Of a DNA stretch of 64,000 nucleotides, positions 7,420 through 15,737 are shown one piece after another. The DNA comes from a bacterium (GTDB lineage Bacteria; BMS3Abin14). Where the stretch lies: assembly GCA_029210965.1 (NCBI GenBank), contig JARGFZ010000015.1, positions 1 to 64,000 on the forward strand. The letters run 5' to 3'. Below the pieces are notes generated by a model. The model ran no database searches. It had not been told where the DNA came from and worked only from the letters and a program-made list of their open reading frames with translations. The position numbers and the translations under genes were made by a program. Positions within the stretch are counted from its first letter, which is position 1; the number at the start of each line of letters is the position of its first letter.

Positions 7420-9479
7420 ACTTCGTCAGCCTCATGGACCTTGCCGCCGCCGCAGCTTCCCTGACAGCACTCCTGTTTATTCTTTTCGCAGCCAGGCGAA
7501 CCCCCTGGAAACCGGAGGTCACTCTATTTACCTTTGTCATTATCCTCGCCGTCAGCCACGATGTGGGAAATTTCCTGGAATGGGCAGGTTATACAAACTG
7601 GTTCGACCCGGTGGAGGATTTTCTGGAGGTACTCACTGCCGCACTCTGGGCATTTTTCTTCTATACATTTTTTCAGGAACTTACGGAGCGGAAGCTTCGG
7701 CAGATCCAGGATCTCGATGAGAAGATCCTCGATGGGTCACCCGTGGCCTTTGTTCTGAGAAGCTCTGATCTACGGGTTCTGAAGGTTTCCAAGGCGTTTA
7801 AAAAGGTCACAGGTTACGATCCAGCTGCCGTTATGGGTAAAAGTATTGAAGAGTTCATGCCAGATATGCCCGGCCGGCAGGAGCTGGAGGCCAGGCACAG
7901 GAAGGTCCTGGAATCTGGAGGACAGGTAGGACCGACAGAGATGCAGGTACCATCCCCGGTCCCTCGGTTTATTCGTGAGACTATCTTCCCGGTGAGGGGC
8001 CTGGAGGAAGGAAACGTAACCAATACACTTAGCGTTCTGGAGGACATTACTGCTCAGGTAGAGGCAGAGAGAAAACTCAGGGAGGTCCAGGAACTTGACG
8101 AGAAGATACTGGACGGTTCCCCGGTAGCCTTTGTCCTCCACGATCTCGATATGCGTATCATAAGGGTGAGCAGCGCCTATGAAAAGGTGACTGGATTCAA
8201 AACAGAGGATGTACAGGACCGCACACTGAAGGAGTTCATGCCCGACGGATCTCAGAAAGATGACATTATCCAAAGAATCGAATATGTTCAGGAGCAGATG
8301 CTTCAGGTCGGACCCAAAGACATAGAATCTCCCGTCCCCGGCCACTATTTAAGGGAAACGATCCTGCCCATCTTCAGCCCGGAGGGTCGGTTGGTTAACA
8401 CACTCTCCGTGCTGGAGGATATCACCGAGCAAAAGCACGCCAGGGATGCCCTCGAGGAAAGTGAGTCCAGATACAAGATGCTCTTCGACAGTATTCATGA
8501 CGGTGTGGTGGTCCATGAGATCGAGAAAGGTGGGCGCCCCGGGCGCTTCCTGGAAGTAAACCGCACATTTTGCCAAATGACGGGATACTCCCGGAAAGAG
8601 CTGCTCGAGATCACTCCACTGGATTTAAGTGAAATCTCCAGATATGCAGTTGCTTCGGTAAGGAAAACTCTACTTGGAGGTGGATCAACCTCCTTTGAGA
8701 GGGTCCTCATCAGTAAAACTGGTGAGGAACTTCCTTGCGAGATGAAAGCCCATTCTTTCAAGCTGGGGGACAAGCAGGTAATCCTCTCGGTGGTCAGGGA
8801 CATCACAGAGAGAAAGAAAGCTCATGACAGGATCAGCAGCTCCCTTGCAGAAAAAGAGACTCTCTTGCGGGAGATCCATCATCGGGTCAAGAATAACCTT
8901 CAGGTCATTTCAGGCCTTCTCAATCTTCAGGCCCATTATATTGATGATGAGAGGGTCCGGACTATATACAAGGAAAGTCAGAACAGGATCAAAACCATGG
9001 CTCTCATCCACGAAGAGCTTTATCAGCGAGAGGACCTGGCGCGGATAAACCTCGCGGAATATATCAGCGGACTGGCCGGGAACCTGATGGCCTCCTACTC
9101 CATGGCAATCGGAAGGGTCAGCCTCGATCTGGATCTTGAGGACGCGGAGATCACGATCGACACGGCCATTCCCTGCGGCCTTATCGTAAACGAGATCGTA
9201 TCCAATTCCCTGGCTCACGCCTTTCCGGATAATGGGAAGGGTAAAATCAGGATAAAATTAAGGCTGTTGGATGGAGAAAAGTTTGAATTAAAGGTATCAG
9301 ACGATGGCATTGGATTGCCTGCCGATCTGAAAATAAGTAAAACGAAAACACTTGGGTTACGGTTGGTGTCGATCCTGGCAGAACAGCTGGGTGCGGATCT
9401 TCAGGTCGAGAAAGATCAGGGCACTGCTTTTTGCCTGACCTTCAAGGAGTACCTGGAGGCAGGGGCGGAAATGTATTAA
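7416..9479 (+). CDS. Membrane-anchored multi-PAS histidine kinase (HisKA_2 type)
   Basis: A 687-residue kinase starting at a GTG that overlaps the upstream stop, with GGAG 11 bases before it. Residues 1-95 contain three membrane helices with acidic residues between them. Then come two PAS domains that are clearly a tandem duplication (both begin with a LDEKILDGSPVAFVL-like stretch, near 100 and 225), a third PAS (about 350-470), HisKA_2 with EIHHRVKNNLQVISGLL and a HATPase domain (N-box CGLIVNEIVSNSLAHAF, G-box SDDGIGLP). It should autophosphorylate in response to a membrane or PAS-domain signal and pass phosphate to an unlinked regulator. The catalytic half is a paralogue of the preceding soluble kinase, suggesting local duplication. 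Confidence 0.9.
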   Translation: MNFVSLMDLAAAAASLTALLFILFAARRTPWKPEVTLFTFVIILAVSHDVGNFLEWAGYTNWFDPVEDFLEVLTAALWAFFFYTFFQELTERKLRQIQDLDEKILDGSPVAFVLRSSDLRVLKVSKAFKKVTGYDPAAVMGKSIEEFMPDMPGRQELEARHRKVLESGGQVGPTEMQVPSPVPRFIRETIFPVRGLEEGNVTNTLSVLEDITAQVEAERKLREVQELDEKILDGSPVAFVLHDLDMRIIRVSSAYEKVTGFKTEDVQDRTLKEFMPDGSQKDDIIQRIEYVQEQMLQVGPKDIESPVPGHYLRETILPIFSPEGRLVNTLSVLEDITEQKHARDALEESESRYKMLFDSIHDGVVVHEIEKGGRPGRFLEVNRTFCQMTGYSRKELLEITPLDLSEISRYAVASVRKTLLGGGSTSFERVLISKTGEELPCEMKAHSFKLGDKQVILSVVRDITERKKAHDRISSSLAEKETLLREIHHRVKNNLQVISGLLNLQAHYIDDERVRTIYKESQNRIKTMALIHEELYQREDLARINLAEYISGLAGNLMASYSMAIGRVSLDLDLEDAEITIDTAIPCGLIVNEIVSNSLAHAFPDNGKGKIRIKLRLLDGEKFELKVSDDGIGLPADLKISKTKTLGLRLVSILAEQLGADLQVEKDQGTAFCLTFKEYLEAGAEMY

Positions 9480-9489
9480 CTGCGGAATA

Positions 9490-9646
9490 TAGAATGTAGA
9501 ACGCAGAACGCAGAAGAAAGCGTTATCGGTTCCATTCAAAGATCATCCGCGTCTGAACCTTGAATACTGAAAGCAAGAACGTCATCCGAAGGCTGCCGTT
9601 TGGTTTTTAAATTCTACGTTCTACATTCTAGGTTCTACATTCTATT
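9490..9646. repeat. Heptamer-arm element (TAGAACG / TTCTACG arms)
   Basis: The left arm 9490-9517 consists of 7-mers such as TAGAATG and CAGAACG. The right arm 9612-9646 consists of TTCTACG and TTCTACA units, which are the complement of the left arm. The 94-base core is unique. Together they form a long imperfect hairpin filling the gap between the kinase and the ABC-F gene. Confidence 0.8.
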
Positions 9647-9684
9647 TCTAGACACCAGCCACCAGACACTGTAATTTCTCTACT

Positions 9685-11541
9685 ATGCTCAAAATACAGA
9701 ACCTGTCCAAATCATATGGCTCACAGGCCCTTTTTGACGAGGTCTCCGTAAATATCAATCGGGGGGAGCGGGTAGGTCTGGTTGGGCGCAACGGCCATGG
9801 AAAAACAACCCTCCTCAGGCTTCTGACAGGGGAGGAGTCTCCCGATTCAGGGGTCATCTCCGCTCCAAAAGGTTACCGGATAGGATATCTTCATCAGCAG
9901 CTGGAATTCACCCGCCCCTCCGTTCTGGAAGAGGCTGCTCTGGGGCTTGAAGAGGAAGAAAAGGACCAGACGTGGCGGGCCGAAAAAATTCTGGCCGGGT
10001 TGGGTTTTTCCGCGGAGGATATGATCAGCCCCCCGGAGATCTTCTCGGGTGGTTACCAGGTCCGGCTTAACCTCGCCCGGCTGCTCGTGTCGGAACCGGA
10101 TCTGCTTCTTCTGGATGAACCAACCAACTTCCTTGACGTCGTGGCGATACGCTGGCTGAAAAAGTTCCTTTTCTCATGGAAAGGGGAGCTTCTTGTAGTT
10201 ACCCATGACCGGAGTTTCATAGACGCGGTTACGACCCACATCATGGGGATCCACAGGCATAAGGTGCGGAAAATACCGGGTGATACGGGCAAGTATTACA
10301 GTCAGATAGCCATGGAAGAGGATGTTCACGAAAAGTCCCGCGTGAATATGGAGAAAAAACGCCGCCAGACGGAAGATTTTATTCGCAAATTCAGGGCCAA
10401 GGCCCGTCTCGTGGGCCTGGTCCAGTCCCGTATTCGCTCCCTTGAAAAGCAGAAGGTTCCGGAACGGCTCCAGGCTATAAGAACCCTGGATTTTTCTTTC
10501 AGGAAGGCTCCTTTCGAAGGAAAGGTGATGATGGAGGCCAGTGAACTTTCCTACCGCTGGCCTCAGGACTCCAAGGAGCTTTTCCGTAAAGTGCGCCTTG
10601 TCATTGGCAAGGGGGATCGCATAGCCGTTATCGGGCCCAACGGAAAAGGGAAATCGACTTTCCTGAGAGTGCTTGCAGGAGAGCTTACCCCCACGGGTGG
10701 TGAGGTCAGGACCCATAACCGTACGCGGGTGGGTTTCTTTGGGCAGACAAATGTTCAGCGGCTGGAGCCCAACCGCACCGTGGTTGAAGAGCTCCTGGCA
10801 GTGGAACCGGACCGTTCCCTGGCAAGAGCCAGAGCGGTGAGCGGGACAATGATGTTCGAGGGTGACTCGGCTCTGAAAAAGGTTTCTGTACTCTCAGGCG
10901 GGGAGAAGAGCAGGGTTCTTCTCGGCCGATTGCTTCTGGAACCACACAATCTCCTTCTTCTGGATGAGCCAACAAACCATCTGGATATGGATTCCTGTGA
11001 GGCGCTCCTCGACGCTATCGAAGATTTCGAAGGGGGCGTTGTTATCGTCACCCACAACGAAAACTTTCTGCACAGCCTGGCTGAGAAGCTCCTTGTTTTC
11101 GACAGAGGCGGAGCATCCCTGTTCGATGGCACATACCAGAACTTTCTGGATGAGGTGGGATGGGAATCGGAGGAGGAAACTGAGGGGAAAGGGGAAAGGG
11201 AAAAGGGAAAAGGGAAAAAGCCAGGCGTTAAAAGTGATGTCAGGGAGAATAAAAAAGAGTCTCGGAAAGAGAAGGTCCGTCTGCAGCAGGAACGGACCAG
11301 GATCATGGGGCCTCTCCAGCAGCGCGTAAAAGAGATGGAAAAAAAGATCACCGGATTGGAGTCAGAGGTCGAAAGGATAAACAGTGAGCTTATAGAGGCT
11401 TCCAATGCCGGAGAAGGGCAGCATATTTCTGAGCTTTCAAGAAAGCTGCACAGCCTTACCCGGGAGATAGAGAAGGGTTATGAAGTACTTGTGACCGCCT
11501 CGGAGGAGCTGGAAAAGGTGGAGAAGGAATTGGAACGGTAA
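9685..11541 (+). CDS. ABC-F family ATPase (Uup/YheS-like)
   Basis: A 618-residue soluble protein with two ABC ATPase domains and no membrane helices. Domain 1: Walker A GRNGHGKTT near residue 35, signature FSGGYQVRLNLARLL, Walker B LLLLDEPTNFLD. Domain 2: Walker A GPNGKGKST near 320, signature LSGGEKSRVLLGRLL, Walker B LLLLDEPTNHLD. The inter-domain linker has the charged helical look of the P-site tRNA interaction motif, and the last 100 residues form a charged coiled coil, as in Uup. ABC-F proteins act on the ribosome or, for Uup, in genome stability; which applies here is not decidable. A heptamer array (11184-11218) is embedded in the coding sequence just before the coiled coil. Confidence 0.92.
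   Translation: MLKIQNLSKSYGSQALFDEVSVNINRGERVGLVGRNGHGKTTLLRLLTGEESPDSGVISAPKGYRIGYLHQQLEFTRPSVLEEAALGLEEEEKDQTWRAEKILAGLGFSAEDMISPPEIFSGGYQVRLNLARLLVSEPDLLLLDEPTNFLDVVAIRWLKKFLFSWKGELLVVTHDRSFIDAVTTHIMGIHRHKVRKIPGDTGKYYSQIAMEEDVHEKSRVNMEKKRRQTEDFIRKFRAKARLVGLVQSRIRSLEKQKVPERLQAIRTLDFSFRKAPFEGKVMMEASELSYRWPQDSKELFRKVRLVIGKGDRIAVIGPNGKGKSTFLRVLAGELTPTGGEVRTHNRTRVGFFGQTNVQRLEPNRTVVEELLAVEPDRSLARARAVSGTMMFEGDSALKKVSVLSGGEKSRVLLGRLLLEPHNLLLLDEPTNHLDMDSCEALLDAIEDFEGGVVIVTHNENFLHSLAEKLLVFDRGGASLFDGTYQNFLDEVGWESEEETEGKGEREKGKGKKPGVKSDVRENKKESRKEKVRLQQERTRIMGPLQQRVKEMEKKITGLESEVERINSELIEASNAGEGQHISELSRKLHSLTREIEKGYEVLVTASEELEKVEKELER
11184..11218. repeat. In-frame heptamer array inside the ABC-F gene
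   Basis: Five 7-bp units, two GGGGAAA and three GGGAAAA, lie in the linker between ATPase domain 2 and the C-terminal coiled coil (about residues 500-511, GKGEREKGKGKK). Because 7 is not a multiple of 3, gain or loss of a single unit would shift the frame and remove the coiled coil. Confidence 0.85.
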
Positions 11542-11544
11542 GCT

Positions 11545-11645
11545 GTGAACACGTACATGCGTAGGTGCGTGCGTGAGTGTGCGCGGAAATAATCCCGGGA
11601 AAATGCTTTTCGCACGTACGCACGAACGCATTTACCCACGAACGA
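11545..11645. repeat. Inverted GTGCGTGCG / CGCACGTACG repeat element
   Basis: The left arm (11545-11585) is rich in GCGTGCGTG-type units. The right arm (11611-11645) is rich in CGCACGTACG and CACGAACG, the complement. They flank a short core with AATCCCGGG. It starts four bases after the ABC-F stop codon and ends shortly before the ribosome site of the next gene. Confidence 0.65.
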
Positions 11646-11662
11646 CAGCACCGGAGGTGCCG

Positions 11663-12610
11663 ATGAAGATCGTTGTCCTGGACGGCTACACCTTGAATCC
11701 AGGCGATCTTTCCTGGGATGATCTGAAGGCGTTGGGTGATTGTATCGTCCACGACAGGACCGCTCCCGATGAGTTAGTGGAAAGAGGGAAGGGAGCCCAG
11801 GTCCTTCTGACCAACAAGGTGGTCCTGGACCGGGAGGCCATCGGGCAGCTGCCTGAGCTGGCTTATATTGGCGTTCAGGCCACCGGTGTTAACGTTGTTG
11901 ACCTGGAGGCTGCCCGGGACCGGGGGATCGTTATCACCAACGTGCCGGCCTACGGCACCGATTCTGTGGCCCAGTTTGTTTTCGCGCTCCTTTTAGAACA
12001 TGTTAACTCTGTCGGGCACCACACCGAAGCGGTCCATGCAGGGAAATGGTCAGCCTGTGCGGATTTCAGCTTTCATGAAAGACCCCTCGTAGAACTTGCA
12101 GGTATGACCCTGGGTATCGTCGGTTACGGGGCCATCGGAAGGGCTGTGGCAAGGATCGCCGAGGCCTTCGGGATGGTGGTCATTGTGCATACGCGAACAC
12201 CATGTAAAAGCAGCGAGACCCGATTTGTTGATCTGGAAACGGTATTTGCCGAAGGTGATGTGGTGAGTCTCCACTGTCCCCTTACACCTGAAACAAAGAG
12301 GCTGGTAAACAGCAGACGTCTTAAGCTGATGAAGAATTCAGCAATACTCATCAACACATCACGGGGCCCTCTTGTGGATGAAGCGGCCCTCGCAGATGCC
12401 CTCAATGGCGGACAGATAGCGGGAGCCGCCCTGGACGTTCTTTCGGTGGAGCCTCCACCCGAGAACAACCCTCTGTTAGCGGCCCGGAACTGCACCATAA
12501 CTCCTCACATCGCCTGGGCCACACTGGCGGCCAGAAAAAGGCTCATGGACACTGTGGTGGGGAACGTAAAGGCGTGGATGGAAGGGAGACCGAGGAACGT
12601 GGTCAGCTAG
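11663..12610 (+). CDS. D-isomer-specific 2-hydroxyacid dehydrogenase (glycerate dehydrogenase-like)
   Basis: A 315-residue NAD(H)-dependent oxidoreductase. Residues 1-95 and the C-terminal end form the substrate domain; the central Rossmann domain carries GYGAIGRAVARIAEAFG (about 152-168). The catalytic residues are visible: Arg in NTSRGPLVDE, Glu in the VEPPPENN region, and His in TPHIAWAT. It closely resembles HprA-type glycerate/hydroxypyruvate reductases, so serine or glyoxylate metabolism is likely, though the substrate is not proven. The start at 11663 follows CCGGAGG; the longer in-frame start would translate the upstream repeat. A threonine aldolase follows after repeats and could feed the same glycine/serine pool. 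Confidence 0.9.
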   Translation: MKIVVLDGYTLNPGDLSWDDLKALGDCIVHDRTAPDELVERGKGAQVLLTNKVVLDREAIGQLPELAYIGVQATGVNVVDLEAARDRGIVITNVPAYGTDSVAQFVFALLLEHVNSVGHHTEAVHAGKWSACADFSFHERPLVELAGMTLGIVGYGAIGRAVARIAEAFGMVVIVHTRTPCKSSETRFVDLETVFAEGDVVSLHCPLTPETKRLVNSRRLKLMKNSAILINTSRGPLVDEAALADALNGGQIAGAALDVLSVEPPPENNPLLAARNCTITPHIAWATLAARKRLMDTVVGNVKAWMEGRPRNVVS

Positions 12611-12632
12611 GAGCTGACCTGGAATCGTCTGA

Positions 12633-12729
12633 CACGGAGACCCGCCTTCGCTGAAGCTACGGCGTGGCAAGCACGGGGACCCGCCTTCGCTGAAGCTACG
12701 GCGTGGCAAGCACGGAGACACGGGGAAAA
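12633..12729. repeat. Tandem 39-bp repeat (family E)
   Basis: Two nearly identical 39-base copies (12633-12671, 12672-12710) and the start of a third. Each contains CGCCTTCGCTGAAGCTACGG followed by CGTGGCAAG. The inner CTTC/GAAG pair forms a small hairpin. Related single copies are scattered through the window, for example near 17707, 43305, 48821 and 49696. Confidence 0.85.
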
Positions 12730-12822
12730 GGCTCTGTGTCGGAGTGTCGGGGTATCGGTGTGCCGGCGAAATGCTATATAATCCTTTATGCTGTTGACAC
12801 TGCGGGCTCTTTAGATAAGCTG

Positions 12823-12885
12823 CCCATAGCCCATAGCCCATAGCCCATAGCCCATAGCCCATAGCCCATAGCCCATAGCCCATAG
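12823..12885. repeat. Nine tandem CCCATAG heptamers
   Basis: Nine perfect copies end 12 bases before the ATG of the threonine aldolase gene, so they lie in its leader. A TTGACA occurs at 12794-12799. Upstream, at 12735-12766, is a degenerate GTGTCGG-type array with a 7-8-bp period. Confidence 0.95.
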
Positions 12886-12897
12886 CCCCTTTGAGAT

Positions 12898-14001
12898 ATG
12901 AGATCTGAAATTAGCCTTATTGATCTTCGTTCCGACACGGTAACGAAACCCACCCCCGAGATGCGAAAGGCCATGGCCGAAGCCGAGGTGGGGGACGATG
13001 TTTACAGCGAGGACCCCACGGTCAACCGTCTCGAGGAGACGGCTGCCGGCATGCTGGGTTTCGAGTCCGCCCTATATGTGCCCACCGGAAGCATGGGAAA
13101 CCAGGTGGCCCTGGCGGTCCACACCCGTCCCGGGGAAGAGGTTGTGTGCGACGCCGATAGCCATATCCTGCACTATGAGATGGCGGCCATGGCAGCGCTT
13201 TCCGGTCTGCTGCCACGGGTCCTGAACACGGTGGGAGGGTTTCCCAGCGCCAGCCAGGTTTCGGAGGCCATTCAGCCTGACATCGGATACCTGTCGCGGA
13301 CCGGGCTTATTAGTCTGGAAAACAGCCATAACAGGGGCGGCGGTGCGGTCATGGAGATAGAAAGGCAGCGGGAGATCCAGGAGGCTGCCCATCAAAAAGG
13401 AGTGCCTGTCCATCTTGACGGGGCGAGGATCTTTAACGCTGCTATCGCCCTTGGTGTGGATGTCCATGAGGTGGCAGCCGGGTTCGATTCGGTCATGTTC
13501 TGCCTTTCCAAGGGGTTGGGGGTTCCAATCGGATCTCTTCTGTGCGGGTCTTCGGATTTCATCAGGGAGGCCCGAAGGGTCCGCAAGAGGTTCGGCGGGG
13601 GTATGCGGCAGGTGGGGGTGCTGGCCGCTCCCGGCCTGGTGGCCCTGGAAAAAATGACAGGGAGGCTTGCCGAGGACCACCTTACGGTGAGGCTCCTGGC
13701 TGAAGGGTTGGCACAGAAGTCAGGTATCGAGATCCCCGTCGATCCTCAAACCAACATCCTCATCTTCACCGTGGGGCCGGAGTGGTTCGGCGAAAAAATC
13801 CCGGAGGACGAAAACTACGCTGGAGGGTTCGTCCGACACCTGAAAGAACACGGGATCCTGGCTCTGGCATTGGATAAAAACAAGGTCCGAATGGTAACGC
13901 ACTATGATTTACCTGAAGACGCAGTTGTGAGAACAATGAGAGCAGTAGAAAGTAGAAACCCTTCGACAAGCTCAGGGTCCCGAGCCCGGTCGAGGGAGTA
14001 G
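12898..14001 (+). CDS. ltaE: Low-specificity L-threonine aldolase
   Basis: A 367-residue PLP-dependent fold-type I enzyme cleaving L-threonine or allo-threonine to glycine and acetaldehyde. The N-terminus IDLRSDTVTKPTPEMRKAM is the family hallmark; PTGSMGNQVAL and ENSHNRGGG bind PLP and substrate, and the Schiff-base lysine is in FCLSKGLGVPIGS near residue 205. The family usually ends around residue 345; here the last 20 residues (RNPSTSSGSRARSRE) and the stop come from a dispersed repeat containing CCTTCGACAAGCTCAGG, so the tail is an add-on. There is no strong ribosome site before the ATG, only the CCCATAG array and a weak TTTGAG. Confidence 0.92.
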   Translation: MRSEISLIDLRSDTVTKPTPEMRKAMAEAEVGDDVYSEDPTVNRLEETAAGMLGFESALYVPTGSMGNQVALAVHTRPGEEVVCDADSHILHYEMAAMAALSGLLPRVLNTVGGFPSASQVSEAIQPDIGYLSRTGLISLENSHNRGGGAVMEIERQREIQEAAHQKGVPVHLDGARIFNAAIALGVDVHEVAAGFDSVMFCLSKGLGVPIGSLLCGSSDFIREARRVRKRFGGGMRQVGVLAAPGLVALEKMTGRLAEDHLTVRLLAEGLAQKSGIEIPVDPQTNILIFTVGPEWFGEKIPEDENYAGGFVRHLKEHGILALALDKNKVRMVTHYDLPEDAVVRTMRAVESRNPSTSSGSRARSRE

Positions 14002-14690
14002 AAAGGGGAAAGAGAGAACGCAGCACGCAGAAGGCGTGATGAGCCGGAATCCAGCCCAAACAATGGTTCCTGTAAAAGCGGCGGATTTAACCACGGAGAA
14101 AATCGGAGAAAGGCGGAGGAAACCTGGAATCAGGGGGGAGCGCATGCGTATGCCGCAAACGCTCTGAAGTCCATTCACCACGGAGGTCACAGAGGACACG
14201 GAGAAAAGTCAGGAACTGGGGTAATGCTTGTCATCGCGAGCCGTCAACCAGGCGACTCGCCACGGCGGAAGCGCAGACCTGGAATCCAGCCTGGCGTGCC
14301 TGCCGCGTCGAAGTCCGGAGGACGAAGATGGGCCTGCCACGGTGAAGCCGAAGGCGAAGACGGAAGCGATCCCGGTTGTTATGACTGCGATGTTTTTACC
14401 ACAGGGTTCACAGGGTAACACAGGGTTAAACCTGGAGTCTTAGGAAAGCGCGGTTACCATAATTGCGATGTTTTTTCACCACTGAGCTCACTGAGAACAC
14501 TGAGGAAACCTTAAGTCTCGGTTGTGGGACGGTTACTATAAAGGCGATCTTTTTCACACAGAGCGAAGACGGGTCATTGCGAACCCTGAAATAGTCCAGT
14601 TCCTTAATCTTCCTCCCCCTTGAGCCCCTCGACTTTGCTCGGGGTCCTGAGCCTGTCGAAGGAGGGGGAGGACCGAGGTGGGGGTGAAAA
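14002..14690. repeat. Gene-less repeat island
   Basis: No credible gene. It is a mosaic of small dispersed repeats. Family C (ACCACGGAG or ACCACTGAG motifs with about 9-bp internal period, often preceded by ACTATAAAGGCGATGTTTTT) occurs near 14084, 14175, 14378, 14453 and 14530. Family E (complement strand) occurs near 14294 and 14334. Family D (CCTTCGACAGGCTCAGG, complement strand) occurs near 14620-14665. The last copy ends at the ribosome site of hsdS. Confidence 0.85.
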
Positions 14691-14693
14691 AGT

Positions 14694-15515
14694 ATGACCT
14701 CTGAAAACTTCCTTGAAAACTTTGAGCATCTTGCTGGTGCACCTAATGGGGTCCCAAAATTAAGAGAATTAGTACTCCAACTAGCTGTACGGGGGAGGCT
14801 TGTTCCACAGGATTCTAATGCTGAGCCTGCATCGAATTTGTTGAAAAAGATTGAGGCCGAGAAAAGAAAGCTGGTAGTTGCGAAGGCGATAAGAAACAAG
14901 AAGCTGAGCGCTTTGGGAGATGCTCCTTATGAACTCCCAGATAGCTGGTCTTGGGTACTCATCGGGAATATTTGTAGAGATTGGGGTCAAAGAGTACCCG
15001 ATAAGCTTTTCAGTTATATTGATGTGTCGGCTATCGACAATGAAAAAGGTGCCATTAATGAGCCCACCGTTATTGAAGCAGCTGACGCACCATCTCGGGC
15101 AAGAAAATTAGTACGACTGGGGACGGTTATTTATTCGACAGTACGTCCGTACTTGTTGAATGTTGCAGTGATCAACAAGGAGTTGGAACCTGACCCGATT
15201 GCTAGTACTGCTTTTGCTATCGTGCATCCCTTAGGGGGGATATCGAGTCGATATGTTTTCTGGTATCTACGCAGCCCCGTATTTATCTCATATGTAGAAT
15301 CCAAAATGCTTGGTGTTGCTTATCCAGCCATTAATGACAGCCAGTTTTTTTCGGGACTGTTTCCTCTCCCCCCCCTCGAAGAACAAAAACGCATCGTTGC
15401 CAAGGTCGATCAACTCATGGCCCTTTGCGATACACTGGAACAGCAGCTAAACTTGGCACAGTCCAAGGCCTCCAAGTATGCAGAAGCTATTGTCGCAGCG
15501 ATGACGGCTGCCTGA
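14694..15515 (+). CDS. hsdS: Half-size type I restriction specificity subunit (HsdS)
   Basis: A 273-residue protein with the conserved HsdS entry (PKLRELVLQLAVRGRLVPQD, residues about 21-40), one target-recognition domain (about 75-215, starting at YELPDSWSWVLIGNI) and one closing coiled coil (LEEQKRIVAKVDQLMALCDT). Normal HsdS has two target domains and 400-600 residues; this has one, so it is a half subunit that might dimerise or an internal-deletion product. No hsdM or hsdR is present on either side, so it cannot restrict alone. Codon use and A+T content differ from its neighbours, pointing to transfer. A hairpin terminator follows directly. Confidence 0.85.
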   Translation: MTSENFLENFEHLAGAPNGVPKLRELVLQLAVRGRLVPQDSNAEPASNLLKKIEAEKRKLVVAKAIRNKKLSALGDAPYELPDSWSWVLIGNICRDWGQRVPDKLFSYIDVSAIDNEKGAINEPTVIEAADAPSRARKLVRLGTVIYSTVRPYLLNVAVINKELEPDPIASTAFAIVHPLGGISSRYVFWYLRSPVFISYVESKMLGVAYPAINDSQFFSGLFPLPPLEEQKRIVAKVDQLMALCDTLEQQLNLAQSKASKYAEAIVAAMTAA

Positions 15516-15539
15516 TAGTTGCCATATGAGTTGACTTTG

Positions 15540-15563
15540 CCTGATGCAGCCGCATCAGGTTTT
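15540..15563 (+). terminator. Rho-independent terminator after hsdS
   Basis: CCTGATGC pairs with GCATCAGG across a four-base loop and is followed by TTTT. It separates hsdS from the toxin-antitoxin operon. Confidence 0.75.
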
Positions 15564-15635
15564 CAGCGACATTCCTACTAAAGAGAGAACCAAACAACTC
15601 CCTGTTGGTAGCTAACACTATGAGCACATTCTCTG

Positions 15636-15665
15636 TTGACTTTTTATAAAGTATCATTATGATAC
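15636..15665 (+). promoter_or_regulatory. Promoter and operator of the mqsR-mqsA-secB operon
   Basis: A -35-like TTGACT (15636-15641) is followed by a perfect inverted repeat GTATCAT-T-ATGATAC (15651-15665) that covers the -10 position (TATCAT or ATGATA). This is where an autoregulating antitoxin would bind; the known MqsA operator is also a short palindrome, though of different sequence. The assignment is inference from position and symmetry. Confidence 0.6.
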
Positions 15666-15698
15666 CTTTATGTTGATCGCTAGCAAGGAGGTGCAGAT

Positions 15699-15737
15699 AT
15701 GCTTGATCCAGGGGAAGCGATTTGGGACGCAAACTGA
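15699..15737 (+). CDS. Possible 12-residue leader peptide overlapping the toxin start
   Basis: ATG at 15699 with a strong AAGGAGG seven bases upstream opens a 12-codon reading frame (MLDPGEAIWDAN) that stops at 15737, inside the first codons of mqsR in another frame. The toxin itself has only a TTG start (15722). The best ribosome site of the operon therefore drives this short frame, which could limit or couple toxin translation. Sequence alone cannot show it is translated. Confidence 0.4.
   Translation: MLDPGEAIWDAN

Noticed and set aside
4548-9479. A response regulator partner near the two kinases
   Set aside because: No receiver domain is encoded in this part of the window; ABC-F and SixA flank the kinases.
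12823-12885. CCCATAG, TTCACGG and CTCCTGG arrays as CRISPR
   Set aside because: Units are 7 bp with no spacers between them; no cas genes in the window.
14209-14443. Short open frames in the 14.0-14.7 kb gap
   Set aside because: Entirely composed of dispersed repeats C, D and E; translations are low complexity and occur in all frames.
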